Program-made: the position numbers and the translations under genes | Notes under the pieces: model-generated | What the model saw: only the letters and a program-made list of their open reading frames with translations | Database searches by the model: none | What the model was told of the DNA's origin: nothing | Shown here: positions 1 to 7,615 of the stretch, piece after piece | How positions within the stretch are numbered: the first letter of the stretch is position 1 | Layout: each line of letters begins with the position of its first letter | Origin: Phycisphaerales bacterium | GTDB lineage: Bacteria; Planctomycetota; Phycisphaerae; SM23-33 | DNA: 16,494 bases | Assembly (NCBI GenBank): GCA_003485185.1 | Contig: DNAS01000145.1 | Location: 1 to 16,494 of the forward strand | Reading direction: 5' to 3'

Positions 1-817
1 TCACCATGCCGCCCGATTCAATCGTGATGACGCTGTGGGCGAGGCTGCCGGTGACCTGGAGCTTGCCCTGCGAGACGACCGTCGTCCCGCTGAATCCGCT
101 GTCGCCCGTCAGCTTCAGCTTGCCCTCGCCGGTCTTGGTGAACGTCCCGTTGCCGCTCAGCGCGCTGCTGTAGGTGGCGTTCGTGCCCTGGTCGAAGATC
201 AGCGCCCCATTCACCGTGATGTTGCCCTGGAGGCTGGTCACGTTTCCCTTGAGCGTCCCGTCGCTGATGGTGGTCCCGCCGCTGTAGGAGTTGGTTCCCG
301 TCAGCACGAGCGTGCCGGTGCCGGTCTTGGTCAGCGACTTGGCGCTTCCGGTGATGTTGCCCGAAACGGTGAAGGTCCGCCCCGTGCCGATGGACCAGCT
401 CTGGCTGTTGCCCAGGGCGATGTGGCACGAAATGCCCAGGGCGCTCGCGCCGGCGTCTACCGTCAGGGCCGTTCCGCTATTGGTCAGCGTGAAGGCGTTG
501 CCCGCCACCGTGAACGTGTCACAGGTGCTGTCGAACCGCAGCGTGTTCAGCGACAGGTTGGCGATGTTCTGGTTCGTCGGTCCGTTGCTGCCCGTGCCGG
601 TCAACTGCACGTCCGAACCGTTCACCGGCCCGCTGGACGGCTGGCTACCGCCCACGGACCAGTTCTGCTTGGCGTTCCACTCGGAGGGTTTGGCGCCGCC
701 GTCCACCCAGACATACAGGGCGCCGGCGGCCGACGAGAAAAACATCCCCAGAACCAGAATCAGACCCGTCGCAACGTGCAACCCCTTCACTCTCCGCCCG
801 TTGTGATGAAGGCTCAT
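1..817 (-). CDS. Secreted autotransporter-associated beta-strand repeat protein (N-terminal part; runs off the left edge)
   Basis: Reading leftwards from an ATG at 817, the frame stays open for 272 codons to the window edge, so the C-terminus is missing. Residues 1-33 look like a signal peptide: a basic start (HHNGRRVK), a hydrophobic core (VATGLILVLGMFF) and a small-residue end (SSAAGA). The rest is rich in Gly, Thr, Ser and Asn and has repeats of the type LTKTGTGTLVLTGTNSYSGG and FTKTGEGKLKLTGDSGFSG, the signature of autotransporter-associated beta-strand (PATR) repeats, which fold as right-handed beta-helices. The start has GGAAAGG at 826-832, 8 nt upstream. A good promoter and a leader of about 250 nt precede it. 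It is probably an exported, possibly very large surface or matrix protein. Whether it ends in PEP-CTERM or another anchor cannot be seen. Confidence 0.85.
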   Translation of the reverse strand, partial: MSLHHNGRRVKGLHVATGLILVLGMFFSSAAGALYVWVDGGAKPSEWNAKQNWSVGGSQPSSGPVNGSDVQLTGTGSNGPTNQNIANLSLNTLRFDSTCDTFTVAGNAFTLTNSGTALTVDAGASALGISCHIALGNSQSWSIGTGRTFTVSGNITGSAKSLTKTGTGTLVLTGTNSYSGGTTISDGTLKGNVTSLQGNITVNGALIFDQGTNATYSSALSGNGTFTKTGEGKLKLTGDSGFSGTTVVSQGKLQVTGSLAHSVITIESGGMV

Positions 818-1072
818 GGCTCGCACCTTTCCGCCCGGCTAGGCCGGGCTTTCCCCGCACTCATGTGCGTGCTCAGATACAACACGGTTTTACGCCAACC
901 GCAATCAAGCATGGTACATGCCGCGAAGAGCGACTACCCCGGTTCCTCAGGAACCGGTGCGGCAGAGCGATACAACGTCCTCCGAGCGTACGGCGAGCAA
1001 ATCGCAAAGAAAAGAATTGAGCAGCTAGGCTGTCTTGGCCCCACACAAGGAGACGTGTTCCCTCACACCTAT
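818..1072 (-). promoter_or_regulatory. Long structured 5' leader of the beta-strand repeat gene
   Basis: About 250 nt lie between the promoter at 1073-1101 and the ATG at 817, with no gene in them. Inverted repeats stand out: a 19-nt palindrome with 9-nt arms (939-957) enclosed by a GCCGC/GCGGC stem (920-924 with 959-963); a CGCAC/GTGCG hairpin (856-869); and a 7-bp GCCCGGC hairpin (833-849) directly beside the Shine-Dalgarno. Bases 865-872 can alternatively pair with 819-826 (7 of 8), next to the start codon. These last two pairings exclude each other, so a translational switch is conceivable. I could not match it to a known riboswitch class. Confidence 0.45.
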
Positions 1073-1101
1073 ATACTAATCCCGATGTGTAATTTTGTCA
1101 A
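1073..1101 (-). promoter_or_regulatory. Sigma70-type promoter for the beta-strand repeat gene
   Basis: On the minus strand there is a perfect -35 TTGACA (1096-1101), a 17-nt spacer and a -10 TAGTAT (1073-1078). It is one of the best consensus promoters in the window and points at the gene starting at 817, about 250 nt downstream. Confidence 0.65.
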
Positions 1102-1159
1102 CAGGCATCGCCCCGGGGCTCGCGGAATTGCAAGCGATTCCCCCTTTGCGGCGTTTGGT

Positions 1160-2581
1160 TTATAAGTTCAGCGCCCATAAACAAATGGGGCTCGTTTGCC
1201 GTGTTGGCGATCTGCGGCGGCGCTTCAAAAGCAGCGGTGCGGCGGCGCCCAGAAGGAGCGTCAGCGACGGTTCCGGCACCGGTGCGAGGCGCAGCTCGCC
1301 GGCGGCTGCGTCGAAGACGATCGCGCTGAACGGCCCGGCCGAACGCGTGTCGAAGATCGCCAGCAGGTCGCTGAGATCGGTGAGGTTGGCCAAATCAACG
1401 TCCAGGCTGACCGACGGGACGAGCAGGTTCATGCCGAACACGCCCGGCAGACCCGCCGCGTCCAGCACCAGCAGGTCCACGTTTTTCCAGACCAGTTCGT
1501 CAGCGCCGTCCTTGGTGGTGATGCGCAGTTCCGCCAGCGTCACCAGCGGGGCCTCGACCTGGCTGCCGATGCCGCCGACCTCGAACGTCTTTCCCCCGGC
1601 GAGCTTGTGCTGCGTGATGAAATCGGCCAGGCTCATCCCGGCCGGGATGATGCCCAGGGCTTCTGCCGTCTGGCGGCTGATGAACGAATTGCCCGCGCCC
1701 GTGTCGAACAGCCATTCCTGCTCCGTCAGCGTCCGCGTGACGCCCAGGGAGTCGGTGAACGACGCGCCGATGTGCCGGACCATGGGGTTTTCCGCGTGGC
1801 TGGGCAGCACCTCCGGCGGCGGGGGGGTGGACACGAAGTTCTGCATGCGGATCGCCAGCGTCAGGCTGGTGGCGGGAATTTCAGGGTCTCCCGCGGACAG
1901 CAGGTGCGTGTTCATCACCGACAGGCTCAGCAGGTCGTCGCCCATCATGGGCGTGGGGTCCATGTACATGACCTTCTGTCCGATGATCGGCATGCCGAGG
2001 ATGTTGATGGGATCGGCGATGGTCACCGCGAATCCGCCGACGTCGACGGAGACCACCTCGCCCGTGCCCGGCGCGCGGCGGACCCAGAGGTTCTGCCCGC
2101 CGTAATCGTCGAACAGGTGGGCATATGTCGCGTAATTGTCGCCGTCGACCGCGCCGATCGAGCCGTTGATCGCCTTGACCGTGAAGCTGCGCGTCACGTC
2201 GCCGACTTCCTGCCCGCCGACGCCGGTCTCCGTGTAGTAGCCGATGAACTCGCCCGCGGGCACGCCGTCCAGGCCCAGCGAGAGAATCTCGCCGCGCAGC
2301 AGCGTCGGCTCGTAACCCGTCACGTGCAGGTTGCTGATGACCGACCCGGAGGCGCCGGTGTCGATGAAGGCGTCGAAGACGACGGGCTTGGTGTAGCCCT
2401 CCTCGTCCACGTCGGTGATGACGCTTCCGCCGTCGAACAGCACGGCGCTGAGTCGCGGCTGGTCCAGCGAGAAGGCCGGCACCATCCCCGGCGCGACGAT
2501 GATTTCCCCCGCGGGCGCCGCGGTCAACGTCCAGAGCAGGACTGCCGCGGACAGAACGAGAGCGTTCCTCTGCGCGTGCAT
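1160..2581 (-). CDS. PEP-CTERM-anchored, bilobed aspartic-protease-like protein
   Basis: The product has 473 residues. The ATG at 2581 was chosen because GGAGG lies 10 nt upstream and it opens a signal peptide (LVLSAAVLLWTLTAAPAGE, residues 8-26); the frame stays open upstream but gives an implausible N-terminus. Two active-site-like motifs are visible, FIDTGAS (Asp74) and LFDTGAG (Asp293). Each is followed by a hydrophobic-hydrophobic-Gly motif, ILGMPIIG (195-201) and VFGMNLL (381-387). That is the DTG plus hhG pair of each lobe of pepsin/retropepsin-like proteases, so this looks like a two-lobed enzyme. The C-terminus has the sorting signal VPEPS (435-439), a short hydrophobic stretch and KRRRR, recognised by an exosortase in PEP-CTERM systems. 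An unusual 16-residue tail follows the basic cluster. Proteolytic activity is inferred from the motifs only. Confidence 0.8.
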   Translation of the reverse strand: MHAQRNALVLSAAVLLWTLTAAPAGEIIVAPGMVPAFSLDQPRLSAVLFDGGSVITDVDEEGYTKPVVFDAFIDTGASGSVISNLHVTGYEPTLLRGEILSLGLDGVPAGEFIGYYTETGVGGQEVGDVTRSFTVKAINGSIGAVDGDNYATYAHLFDDYGGQNLWVRRAPGTGEVVSVDVGGFAVTIADPINILGMPIIGQKVMYMDPTPMMGDDLLSLSVMNTHLLSAGDPEIPATSLTLAIRMQNFVSTPPPPEVLPSHAENPMVRHIGASFTDSLGVTRTLTEQEWLFDTGAGNSFISRQTAEALGIIPAGMSLADFITQHKLAGGKTFEVGGIGSQVEAPLVTLAELRITTKDGADELVWKNVDLLVLDAAGLPGVFGMNLLVPSVSLDVDLANLTDLSDLLAIFDTRSAGPFSAIVFDAAAGELRLAPVPEPSLTLLLGAAAPLLLKRRRRSPTRQTSPICLWALNL

Positions 2582-2635
2582 GGGCCAGTTGCCTCCAACT
2601 GTGACGGCCGCCGAGCCGCGGCCGGAGCGCCCTAG

Positions 2636-2641
2636 ATCATA
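2636..2641 (-). promoter_or_regulatory. Possible -10 element for the PEP-CTERM protein gene
   Basis: TATGAT (5 of 6 to consensus) on the minus strand lies about 55 nt upstream of the ATG at 2581. No convincing -35 lies at the right distance; the upstream DNA is T-rich with TTGCCC at a 20-nt spacing. Weak call. Confidence 0.3.
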
Positions 2642-2708
2642 CCCGAAAACCCCCGCCGGAAGGGCAAAAAAGGGCGCAAAAATGGCGAAAAAGGTCAGGA
2701 ATGGAGTA

Positions 2709-2857
2709 GAACTGGTTTCATAACCTACGACGGCCGCGACGCCAGGAATTCTGGTTGCAGGCAAGGAGCGAGGCCGACGGCGACCCTTCGATGGGTCGTC
2801 GTGGCCTCGGACGGTTTTGGCCGCAACGCGGCTCGTTGTAGGTTATGAAACCAGTTC
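2709..2857. repeat. Perfect 20-bp inverted repeat enclosing a strong hairpin
   Basis: GAACTGGTTTCATAACCTAC at 2709-2728 recurs exactly as its reverse complement at 2838-2857. The right arm contains the last codons and stop of the gluQ gene (Glu-Leu-Val-Ser-stop). Inside the arms, 2769-2809 can form a nearly continuous stem: CGAGGCC with GGCCTCG, then ACG/CGT, then CGACCC/GGGTCG, with a 6-nt loop and one bulged G. There is no T-tract, so it is not a classical terminator, but it could stabilise the gluQ mRNA 3' end or mark a local inverted duplication. Confidence 0.75.
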
Positions 2858-3799
2858 AAGGAAGGCGTCGTCATCGGGCGAAAAGACGACCGTTTCGCGC
2901 GGCAAACGGGCCAGGTCGAACCGTTCGACGAGTTCGCCCAGGGTTGCCTCGCGCCGGCGGTCGAGCAGCCCGCACCAGAAGCCCAGCAGCCCCAGGAGGC
3001 GCTGCGGCGCGGCGCCGCGCCGGCGGTAATGTTCCAGGCGCGTGTCGCCGTGGCGCTTGGCGAGGCGCCGGCCGTCCGCGCCGACCACCAGCGGCAGGTG
3101 CCAGTGCGCCGGCGAAGGCTCCAGCCCCAGCAGGCGGCGCAGGTGAATCTGCCGGGCCGCCGAGACCAGCAGGTCGTCGCCGCGGACGATCGCATCGACG
3201 CCGGCCGCCGCGTCGTCCGCCACCACCGCCAACTGATACGCCGCCAGGCCGTCGTTCTTGAACACCACGAAGTCGCCCCCGCACCGCGCCAGGTCCACGC
3301 ACTGCGGGCCGGCGAACTCGTCGGCAAACTCCACCGGCTCGTCCGGCACGCGAACCCGCCACGCGACGGGCCTGCCGCACGCGCGCCGGGCGTCGTCGGC
3401 CGACGACCACCGCCCGCGGCACCTGCCGGCGTAGCTGGCCGCGCCGTCATCGGCGTGGGGCGCGCCGCCGGCCGTCTCGATGTCCCGCCGGCTGCACACG
3501 CACGGATACGCCGCCCCGGCCGCGACCAGCCGCTCCAGCGCCGCGCGGTACGCGTCCGCCCGCTGCGACTGCCGCACGATCGGCCCGTCCCACGTCAGCC
3601 CCAGCCAGGCCAGTTCGTCCAGCAGTTGCTCCGCCGCCCCGGCCTTGACGCGCGGACCGTCCAGATCCTCCACGCGCATCAGCACGCGCCAGCCGCGATG
3701 CTTCGCCAGCAGCCAGTTCACCAGGAACGTCCGCGCGTTGCCTAGGTGCAACGCCCCCGTGGGCGACGGCGCTAATCGCGTTGTGCCAACCTTACTCAC
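2843..3799 (-). CDS. gluQ: Glutamyl-Q tRNA(Asp) synthetase
   Basis: This is a truncated glutamyl-tRNA synthetase paralogue of about 318 residues, the usual size for GluQRS, with no anticodon-binding domain. The enzyme activates glutamate and attaches it to queuosine at position 34 of tRNA(Asp). Near the N-terminus is LAPSPTGALHLGNART with the HIGH-type HLGN motif. A zinc knuckle of the form CxC...YxxxC is visible (CVC at 101-103, YAGRC at 124-128, counting from the TTG). The KMSKS region reads RLAKRHGD (246-253), a loose version. RGDDLL, also typical of the class I core, is at 208-213. No ATG fits; I chose GTG at 3799, with GAGG 4 nt and AAGG 10 nt upstream. TTG at 3802 is the alternative. 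The stop lies in the 20-bp inverted repeat. Confidence 0.88.
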   Translation of the reverse strand: MSKVGTTRLAPSPTGALHLGNARTFLVNWLLAKHRGWRVLMRVEDLDGPRVKAGAAEQLLDELAWLGLTWDGPIVRQSQRADAYRAALERLVAAGAAYPCVCSRRDIETAGGAPHADDGAASYAGRCRGRWSSADDARRACGRPVAWRVRVPDEPVEFADEFAGPQCVDLARCGGDFVVFKNDGLAAYQLAVVADDAAAGVDAIVRGDDLLVSAARQIHLRRLLGLEPSPAHWHLPLVVGADGRRLAKRHGDTRLEHYRRRGAAPQRLLGLLGFWCGLLDRRREATLGELVERFDLARLPRETVVFSPDDDAFLELVS

Positions 3800-3808
3800 C
3801 AATCCTCG

Positions 3809-3829
3809 ACCTTAGGCGTCAGGCTTCAG
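3809..3829. repeat. Short heptamer array upstream of gluQ
   Basis: Three 7-bp units (ACCTTAG, GCGTCAG, GCTTCAG) lie immediately upstream of the gluQ start. Read on the minus strand, they supply the AAGG that precedes the start codon. Confidence 0.45.
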
Positions 3830-3868
3830 GGGTGCCACGGCCTGGCGCTGTTTGGCTGGCCGTGCCGA

Positions 3869-3897
3869 CACCCTCAAGCACACGACGCTTGAGGGTG
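3869..3897. repeat. 11-bp-stem hairpin in the gluQ upstream spacer
   Basis: CACCCTCAAGC (3869-3879) and GCTTGAGGGTG (3887-3897) pair perfectly around a 7-nt loop. GTGC/GCAC just outside can extend the stem after a small bulge. It lies between gluQ and the upstream isomerase-like gene. There is no T-run on either side, so it may be a dispersed palindrome or an mRNA 3'-end structure rather than a simple terminator. Confidence 0.6.
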
Positions 3898-3912
3898 GCA
3901 CCCGCAATACGC

Positions 3913-3947
3913 GAAATCGAAAATCTAAAATCACAAATTGAAAATTC
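3913..3947. repeat. Heptamer tandem array (AAAATCN type)
   Basis: Five consecutive 7-bp units: GAAATCG, AAAATCT, AAAATCA, CAAATTG, AAAATTC. They are AT-rich within a GC-rich genome. Together with the arrays at 3964-4019 and 4083-4145, this fills most of the 3800-4134 spacer, where I see no gene. Confidence 0.7.
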
Positions 3948-3963
3948 CCACCACTCGCCGCTC

Positions 3964-4019
3964 TTTGTTTTCCGCTTTCCGTTTTCAGCTTTTCGCTTTC
4001 CACTACGGCTTTTCCCCTG
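3964..4019. repeat. Heptamer tandem array (TCCGCTT type)
   Basis: Eight 7-bp units: TTTGTTT, TCCGCTT, TCCGTTT, TCAGCTT, TTCGCTT, TCCACTA, CGGCTTT, TCCCCTG. Part of it belongs to the 117-bp repeat element that recurs at 5082-5198. Confidence 0.7.
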
Positions 4020-4095
4020 GCACCTCGTGGTGACCCCTCCCTCACGGTCGGGGCTCTGGAAGAGGCGCCGGACTCGCTTCTGTATTCCTATTGCC
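3979..4095. repeat. 117-bp dispersed element, copy 1
   Basis: This stretch aligns without gaps to 5082-5198, with 107 of 117 positions identical by my count. The inner 66 bp (4030-4095) match 62 of 66. It combines part of a heptamer array with a non-periodic core containing GACC...GGTC and CCCC...GGGG pairings. It sits about 40 bp downstream of the stop codon of the minus-strand isomerase-like gene, in the same orientation as copy 2. Confidence 0.8.
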
Positions 4096-4145
4096 TGCTG
4101 CCTATTGCCTTCTTCCCTCACTCACCACTCACCACTATCCACTCT
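4083..4145. repeat. Heptamer tandem array running into the end of a gene
   Basis: Nine 7-bp units in register: TATTCCT, ATTGCCT, GCTGCCT, ATTGCCT, TCTTCCC, TCACTCA, CCACTCA, CCACTAT, CCACTCT. The stop codon of the minus-strand gene ending at 4135 lies inside the unit CCACTAT, so the last residues (Lys-Ser-Gly) are encoded by the array. Confidence 0.7.
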
Positions 4146-4983
4146 TCCGCAGACAAACGCCGATCTCCTCGGCCGTCCGGCGGATGTGGGCGGCGCCGGC
4201 GGCGTAGTCTTCCGGCGTGCGGAGGTGTTCCAGCAGCAGCGGCACGTCGCCCGGCAGGTGGGAAAGCTCGCGGAGGAACACGCGGTAGTCGAGCCTTCCG
4301 CGTCCGGGGACGACTTCCTCCAGCCGCACCGTCAGTTCGCCGTGCAGCAGCGTGTCCTTGGCGTGGCAGGACTTGATCCGCGGGCCAAGCCTGGCGAAGC
4401 ACTCGCGCAGCAGCGCGGCATTGTCGAAATACCGCTGCGGCGAGCAGACGAGGTTCACCGGGTCCAGGTGCACGGCGAAGGCGGGGCGGTCGACGGCCCG
4501 GATCAGCCGCAGATAGCTGTCCGGCGAGTCGGGATACATCCAGGGCATCGTCTCGAGCGTGTAGAAGGTGCGGGTCGGCTGGACCGCGTCGAGGATGGCC
4601 CGGACGCTCTGGACGATCATTTCGAATGTCTCGTCGGTGAGGTCGAGCTCGCACGGGCCGTCCCACTTGGCCCCGCGCGAGCCGGCGATGTTCACGCAGC
4701 ACCGCGCGCCGATGCGCTCGGCCAGCGCGAGCTGGCGGACGCACTTGTCGTGGGCGGCGGCGCGGGTGGCCGGATCGCCGCTGAGCGGGTTGCTCCATGC
4801 GCCGACTTCGGCGATGACGATGTCATTGCGTCGCGCGGCTTCGGCGACGGCCGCGACCAGATCGTCGCTCGCCTCCGCGCCCACTGGGCAGAATGCGGCC
4901 GAATAGCCCAACGCCTTGACCGCCTCGGCCCACTGTTGCGGGTCCTGGCCGTCCCATTTCACCGGACCGCCCAGCCGGATCAT
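4135..4983 (-). CDS. Sugar phosphate isomerase/epimerase-like TIM-barrel protein
   Basis: The product has 282 residues, the normal size for the xylose isomerase-like/AP endonuclease 2 TIM-barrel family. These enzymes use a divalent metal held by Glu, Asp, His and Glu at the barrel mouth to interconvert sugars or sugar acids. Matching motifs are visible: YTLETMPW (Glu144), VHLDPVN (Asp174), SCHAKD (His207, Asp210) and LLLEHL (Glu252). There is no signal peptide, so it is likely cytoplasmic. The ATG at 4983 has AAGGAG 5 nt upstream. The gene stands alone between repeat-filled spacers, so context does not reveal the substrate. The stop codon lies in a heptamer array and the 117-bp element follows. 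Family confidence is high; the exact reaction is unknown. Confidence 0.82.
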   Translation of the reverse strand: MIRLGGPVKWDGQDPQQWAEAVKALGYSAAFCPVGAEASDDLVAAVAEAARRNDIVIAEVGAWSNPLSGDPATRAAAHDKCVRQLALAERIGARCCVNIAGSRGAKWDGPCELDLTDETFEMIVQSVRAILDAVQPTRTFYTLETMPWMYPDSPDSYLRLIRAVDRPAFAVHLDPVNLVCSPQRYFDNAALLRECFARLGPRIKSCHAKDTLLHGELTVRLEEVVPGRGRLDYRVFLRELSHLPGDVPLLLEHLRTPEDYAAGAAHIRRTAEEIGVCLRKSG

Positions 4984-5002
4984 CGCCGCTCCTTCACTTC
5001 GC

Positions 5003-5065
5003 GGAATCGCAAATCCAAAATCACAAATCTAAAAATGCAGTTCTCAGATTTCAAATTTCAGATGA
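5003..5065. repeat. Two adjacent heptamer arrays upstream of the isomerase-like gene
   Basis: 5003-5037 reads GGAATCG, CAAATCC, AAAATCA, CAAATCT, AAAAATG, close to the array at 3913-3947. After a 7-nt break, 5045-5065 reads CAGATTT, CAAATTT, CAGATGA. Both lie between the isomerase-like gene start (4983) and the 117-bp element copy 2. Confidence 0.7.
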
Positions 5066-5080
5066 TAGCAGAGAGCAGAT

Positions 5081-5122
5081 TCCGTTTTCAGCTTTTCACT
5101 TTCCACTTCGGCCTTTCCCCTT
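5081..5122. repeat. Heptamer tandem array (TCCACTT type)
   Basis: Six 7-bp units: TCCGTTT, TCAGCTT, TTCACTT, TCCACTT, CGGCCTT, TCCCCTT. It is the counterpart of 3964-4019 and overlaps the 117-bp element copy 2. Confidence 0.7.
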
Positions 5123-5198
5123 GCAGCTCGAGGTGACCCCTCCCTCACGGTCGGGGCTCTGTAAGAGGCGCCAGACTCGCTTTTGTATCCCTATTGCC
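5082..5198. repeat. 117-bp dispersed element, copy 2
   Basis: Gap-free match to 3979-4095 (107/117 by eye), in the same orientation. It lies directly 3' of the stop codon of the minus-strand small membrane protein gene, as copy 1 lies 3' of the isomerase-like gene. It may act as a shared 3'-end element or be a mobile or recombination-spread repeat; the sequence cannot decide. Confidence 0.8.
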
Positions 5199-5227
5199 TT
5201 CTTCCCTCAGTTCTCACTCCTCGGTCC
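5186..5227. repeat. Heptamer array overlapping the 3' end of the small membrane protein gene
   Basis: Six 7-bp units: TATCCCT, ATTGCCT, TCTTCCC, TCAGTTC, TCACTCC, TCGGTCC. The minus-strand stop codon (5207-5209) and the last residues (about Gly-Pro-Arg-Ser-Glu-Asn) fall in it. Confidence 0.6.
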
Positions 5228-5431
5228 TTCGACTTTCCGCAACATCCGGGCGAGGATCCACGCATACGTGACCGCGAACCCCAGGGCGTACCAGTACCAG
5301 TCCAGCGCCAGCACGTCCGGCCAGAGCTTGGCGACCATCAGCACGAAGGCGATCATGCAGACCTTGAACACCGCCATGTCCCAGATGGTGAACGTCCGGA
5401 TCTTTGATTCAGCCCAACGGAACAGTCTCAT
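5207..5431 (-). CDS. Small membrane protein, function unknown
   Basis: A 74-residue protein with a strong Shine-Dalgarno (AAGGAG, 7 nt before the ATG at 5431). After a basic, aromatic N-terminus (MRLFRWAESKIRTFTIWD) it has two predicted membrane helices, about residues 19-38 (MAVFKVCMIAFVLMVAKLW) and 44-62 (DWYWYALGFAVTYAWILAR). Each ends in positive charge. The WDMAVFKVCMIAFVLMVAKL region recalls a family of small uncharacterised bacterial membrane proteins, but I assign no function. The C-terminal residues are encoded by a heptamer array. It is separated by long repeat-rich spacers from both neighbours, so operon context is uninformative. Confidence 0.72.
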   Translation of the reverse strand: MRLFRWAESKIRTFTIWDMAVFKVCMIAFVLMVAKLWPDVLALDWYWYALGFAVTYAWILARMLRKVEGPRSEN

Positions 5432-5455
5432 GATGGTTCTCCTTCTCTGACGGCA

Positions 5456-5497
5456 GGAACTCGGAACCCGGAATCCGGAACAAGGAACGAGGAACCG
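5456..5497. repeat. Heptamer tandem array (GGAACNN type)
   Basis: Six clear 7-bp units: GGAACTC, GGAACCC, GGAATCC, GGAACAA, GGAACGA, GGAACCG. It begins about 25 bp upstream of the start of the small membrane protein gene. Confidence 0.75.
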
Positions 5498-5534
5498 GAA
5501 ACCTGCTGCCCGGTATCCGGTTTTCGGTCTTCCA

Positions 5535-5569
5535 AATTGTCAATCGCCAATTGTCAATTGTCAATTTCT
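5535..5569. repeat. Heptamer tandem array (AATTGTC type)
   Basis: Five 7-bp units: AATTGTC, AATCGCC, AATTGTC, AATTGTC, AATTTCT. Read on the minus strand, it contains repeated TTGACA/TTGACAAT motifs that could act as -35-like boxes for the small membrane protein gene. No matching -10 is convincing. Confidence 0.7.
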
Positions 5570-5843
5570 TCCGCTCCCTGTCAAAACCGTCCGCGGCAGG
5601 CGGCCGATGCGCAGAGTTGGCAGGCGGAGGGCGGCAGCGGTCGAGTGCCGGATTGGCGATAACGCTTTATATGAAAAGAAATTACGGATTTAGGCATACG
5701 AGTTGCCATTCGTGTGCCGTGGTCGCTGCGCCCGCGCTGCAACCCGGCCGGGAACGCACGGCAGGTTGTCGCAGCGCGTAAGTCAAACGAAATCAATAAC
5801 TTGCAGCTTTAGGAGTCTGGGAAACCGAAAGGAGACTTTCCCC
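5570..5843. other. Spacer upstream of groEL-1; no gene seen
   Basis: No credible short gene is visible here. It holds an AT-rich patch (about 5660-5700) and a GC-rich stretch able to fold by TGCCGT/ACGGCA and GCTGCG/CGCAGC pairings between about 5715 and 5777. These suggest a structured groEL leader. I found no CIRCE operator (only a lone GAGTGC half-site at 5644) and no clear heat-shock or sigma70 promoter. Confidence 0.4.
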
Positions 5844-7538
<1,695 letters not shown>

Positions 7539-7552
7539 GACGCCGAATGCCA

Positions 7553-7587
7553 AAGAAAGGTGAGAGGTGAAAGGGTAGAGGTGAGAG
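7553..7587. repeat. Heptamer tandem array (GTGAGAG type), left flank of the small gene
   Basis: Five 7-bp units: AAGAAAG, GTGAGAG, GTGAAAG, GGTAGAG, GTGAGAG. The segment 7556-7590 is an imperfect inverted copy of 7931-7965, 30 of 35 positions complementary. Confidence 0.75.
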
Positions 7588-7615
7588 AGCCTCTTGCTGC
7601 TCTTGGACGAATGCG

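Noticed and set aside
818..900. c-di-GMP-I (GEMM) riboswitch before the beta-strand repeat gene
   Set aside because: CACGCAC and an AAAGCCCGGCCTA-like segment recall GEMM, but the conserved GGCAAACC element and the tetraloop-receptor arrangement are missing; kept only as an unclassified structured leader.
35..1165. Long plus-strand open frame over the beta-strand repeat gene and its leader
   Set aside because: It is antisense to a clear protein with signal peptide and repeats, and its translation is Arg/Ala/Val-rich without structure.
2415..2723. Small plus-strand gene ending ELVS
   Set aside because: It overlaps the 5' end of the PEP-CTERM gene antisense; its last codons are just the inverted copy of the gluQ end.
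2709..2857. Insertion sequence ends
   Set aside because: The inverted arms enclose only 109 bp, with no transposase and no target-site duplication, and one arm is coding sequence of gluQ.
3913..5227. CRISPR array
   Set aside because: The repeats are 7-bp degenerate tandem units without spacers, and no cas genes are present.
5644..5649. Possible CIRCE operator upstream of groEL-1
   Set aside because: Only one half-site (GAGTGC) is present; no TTAGCACTC partner lies at the 9-bp spacing.
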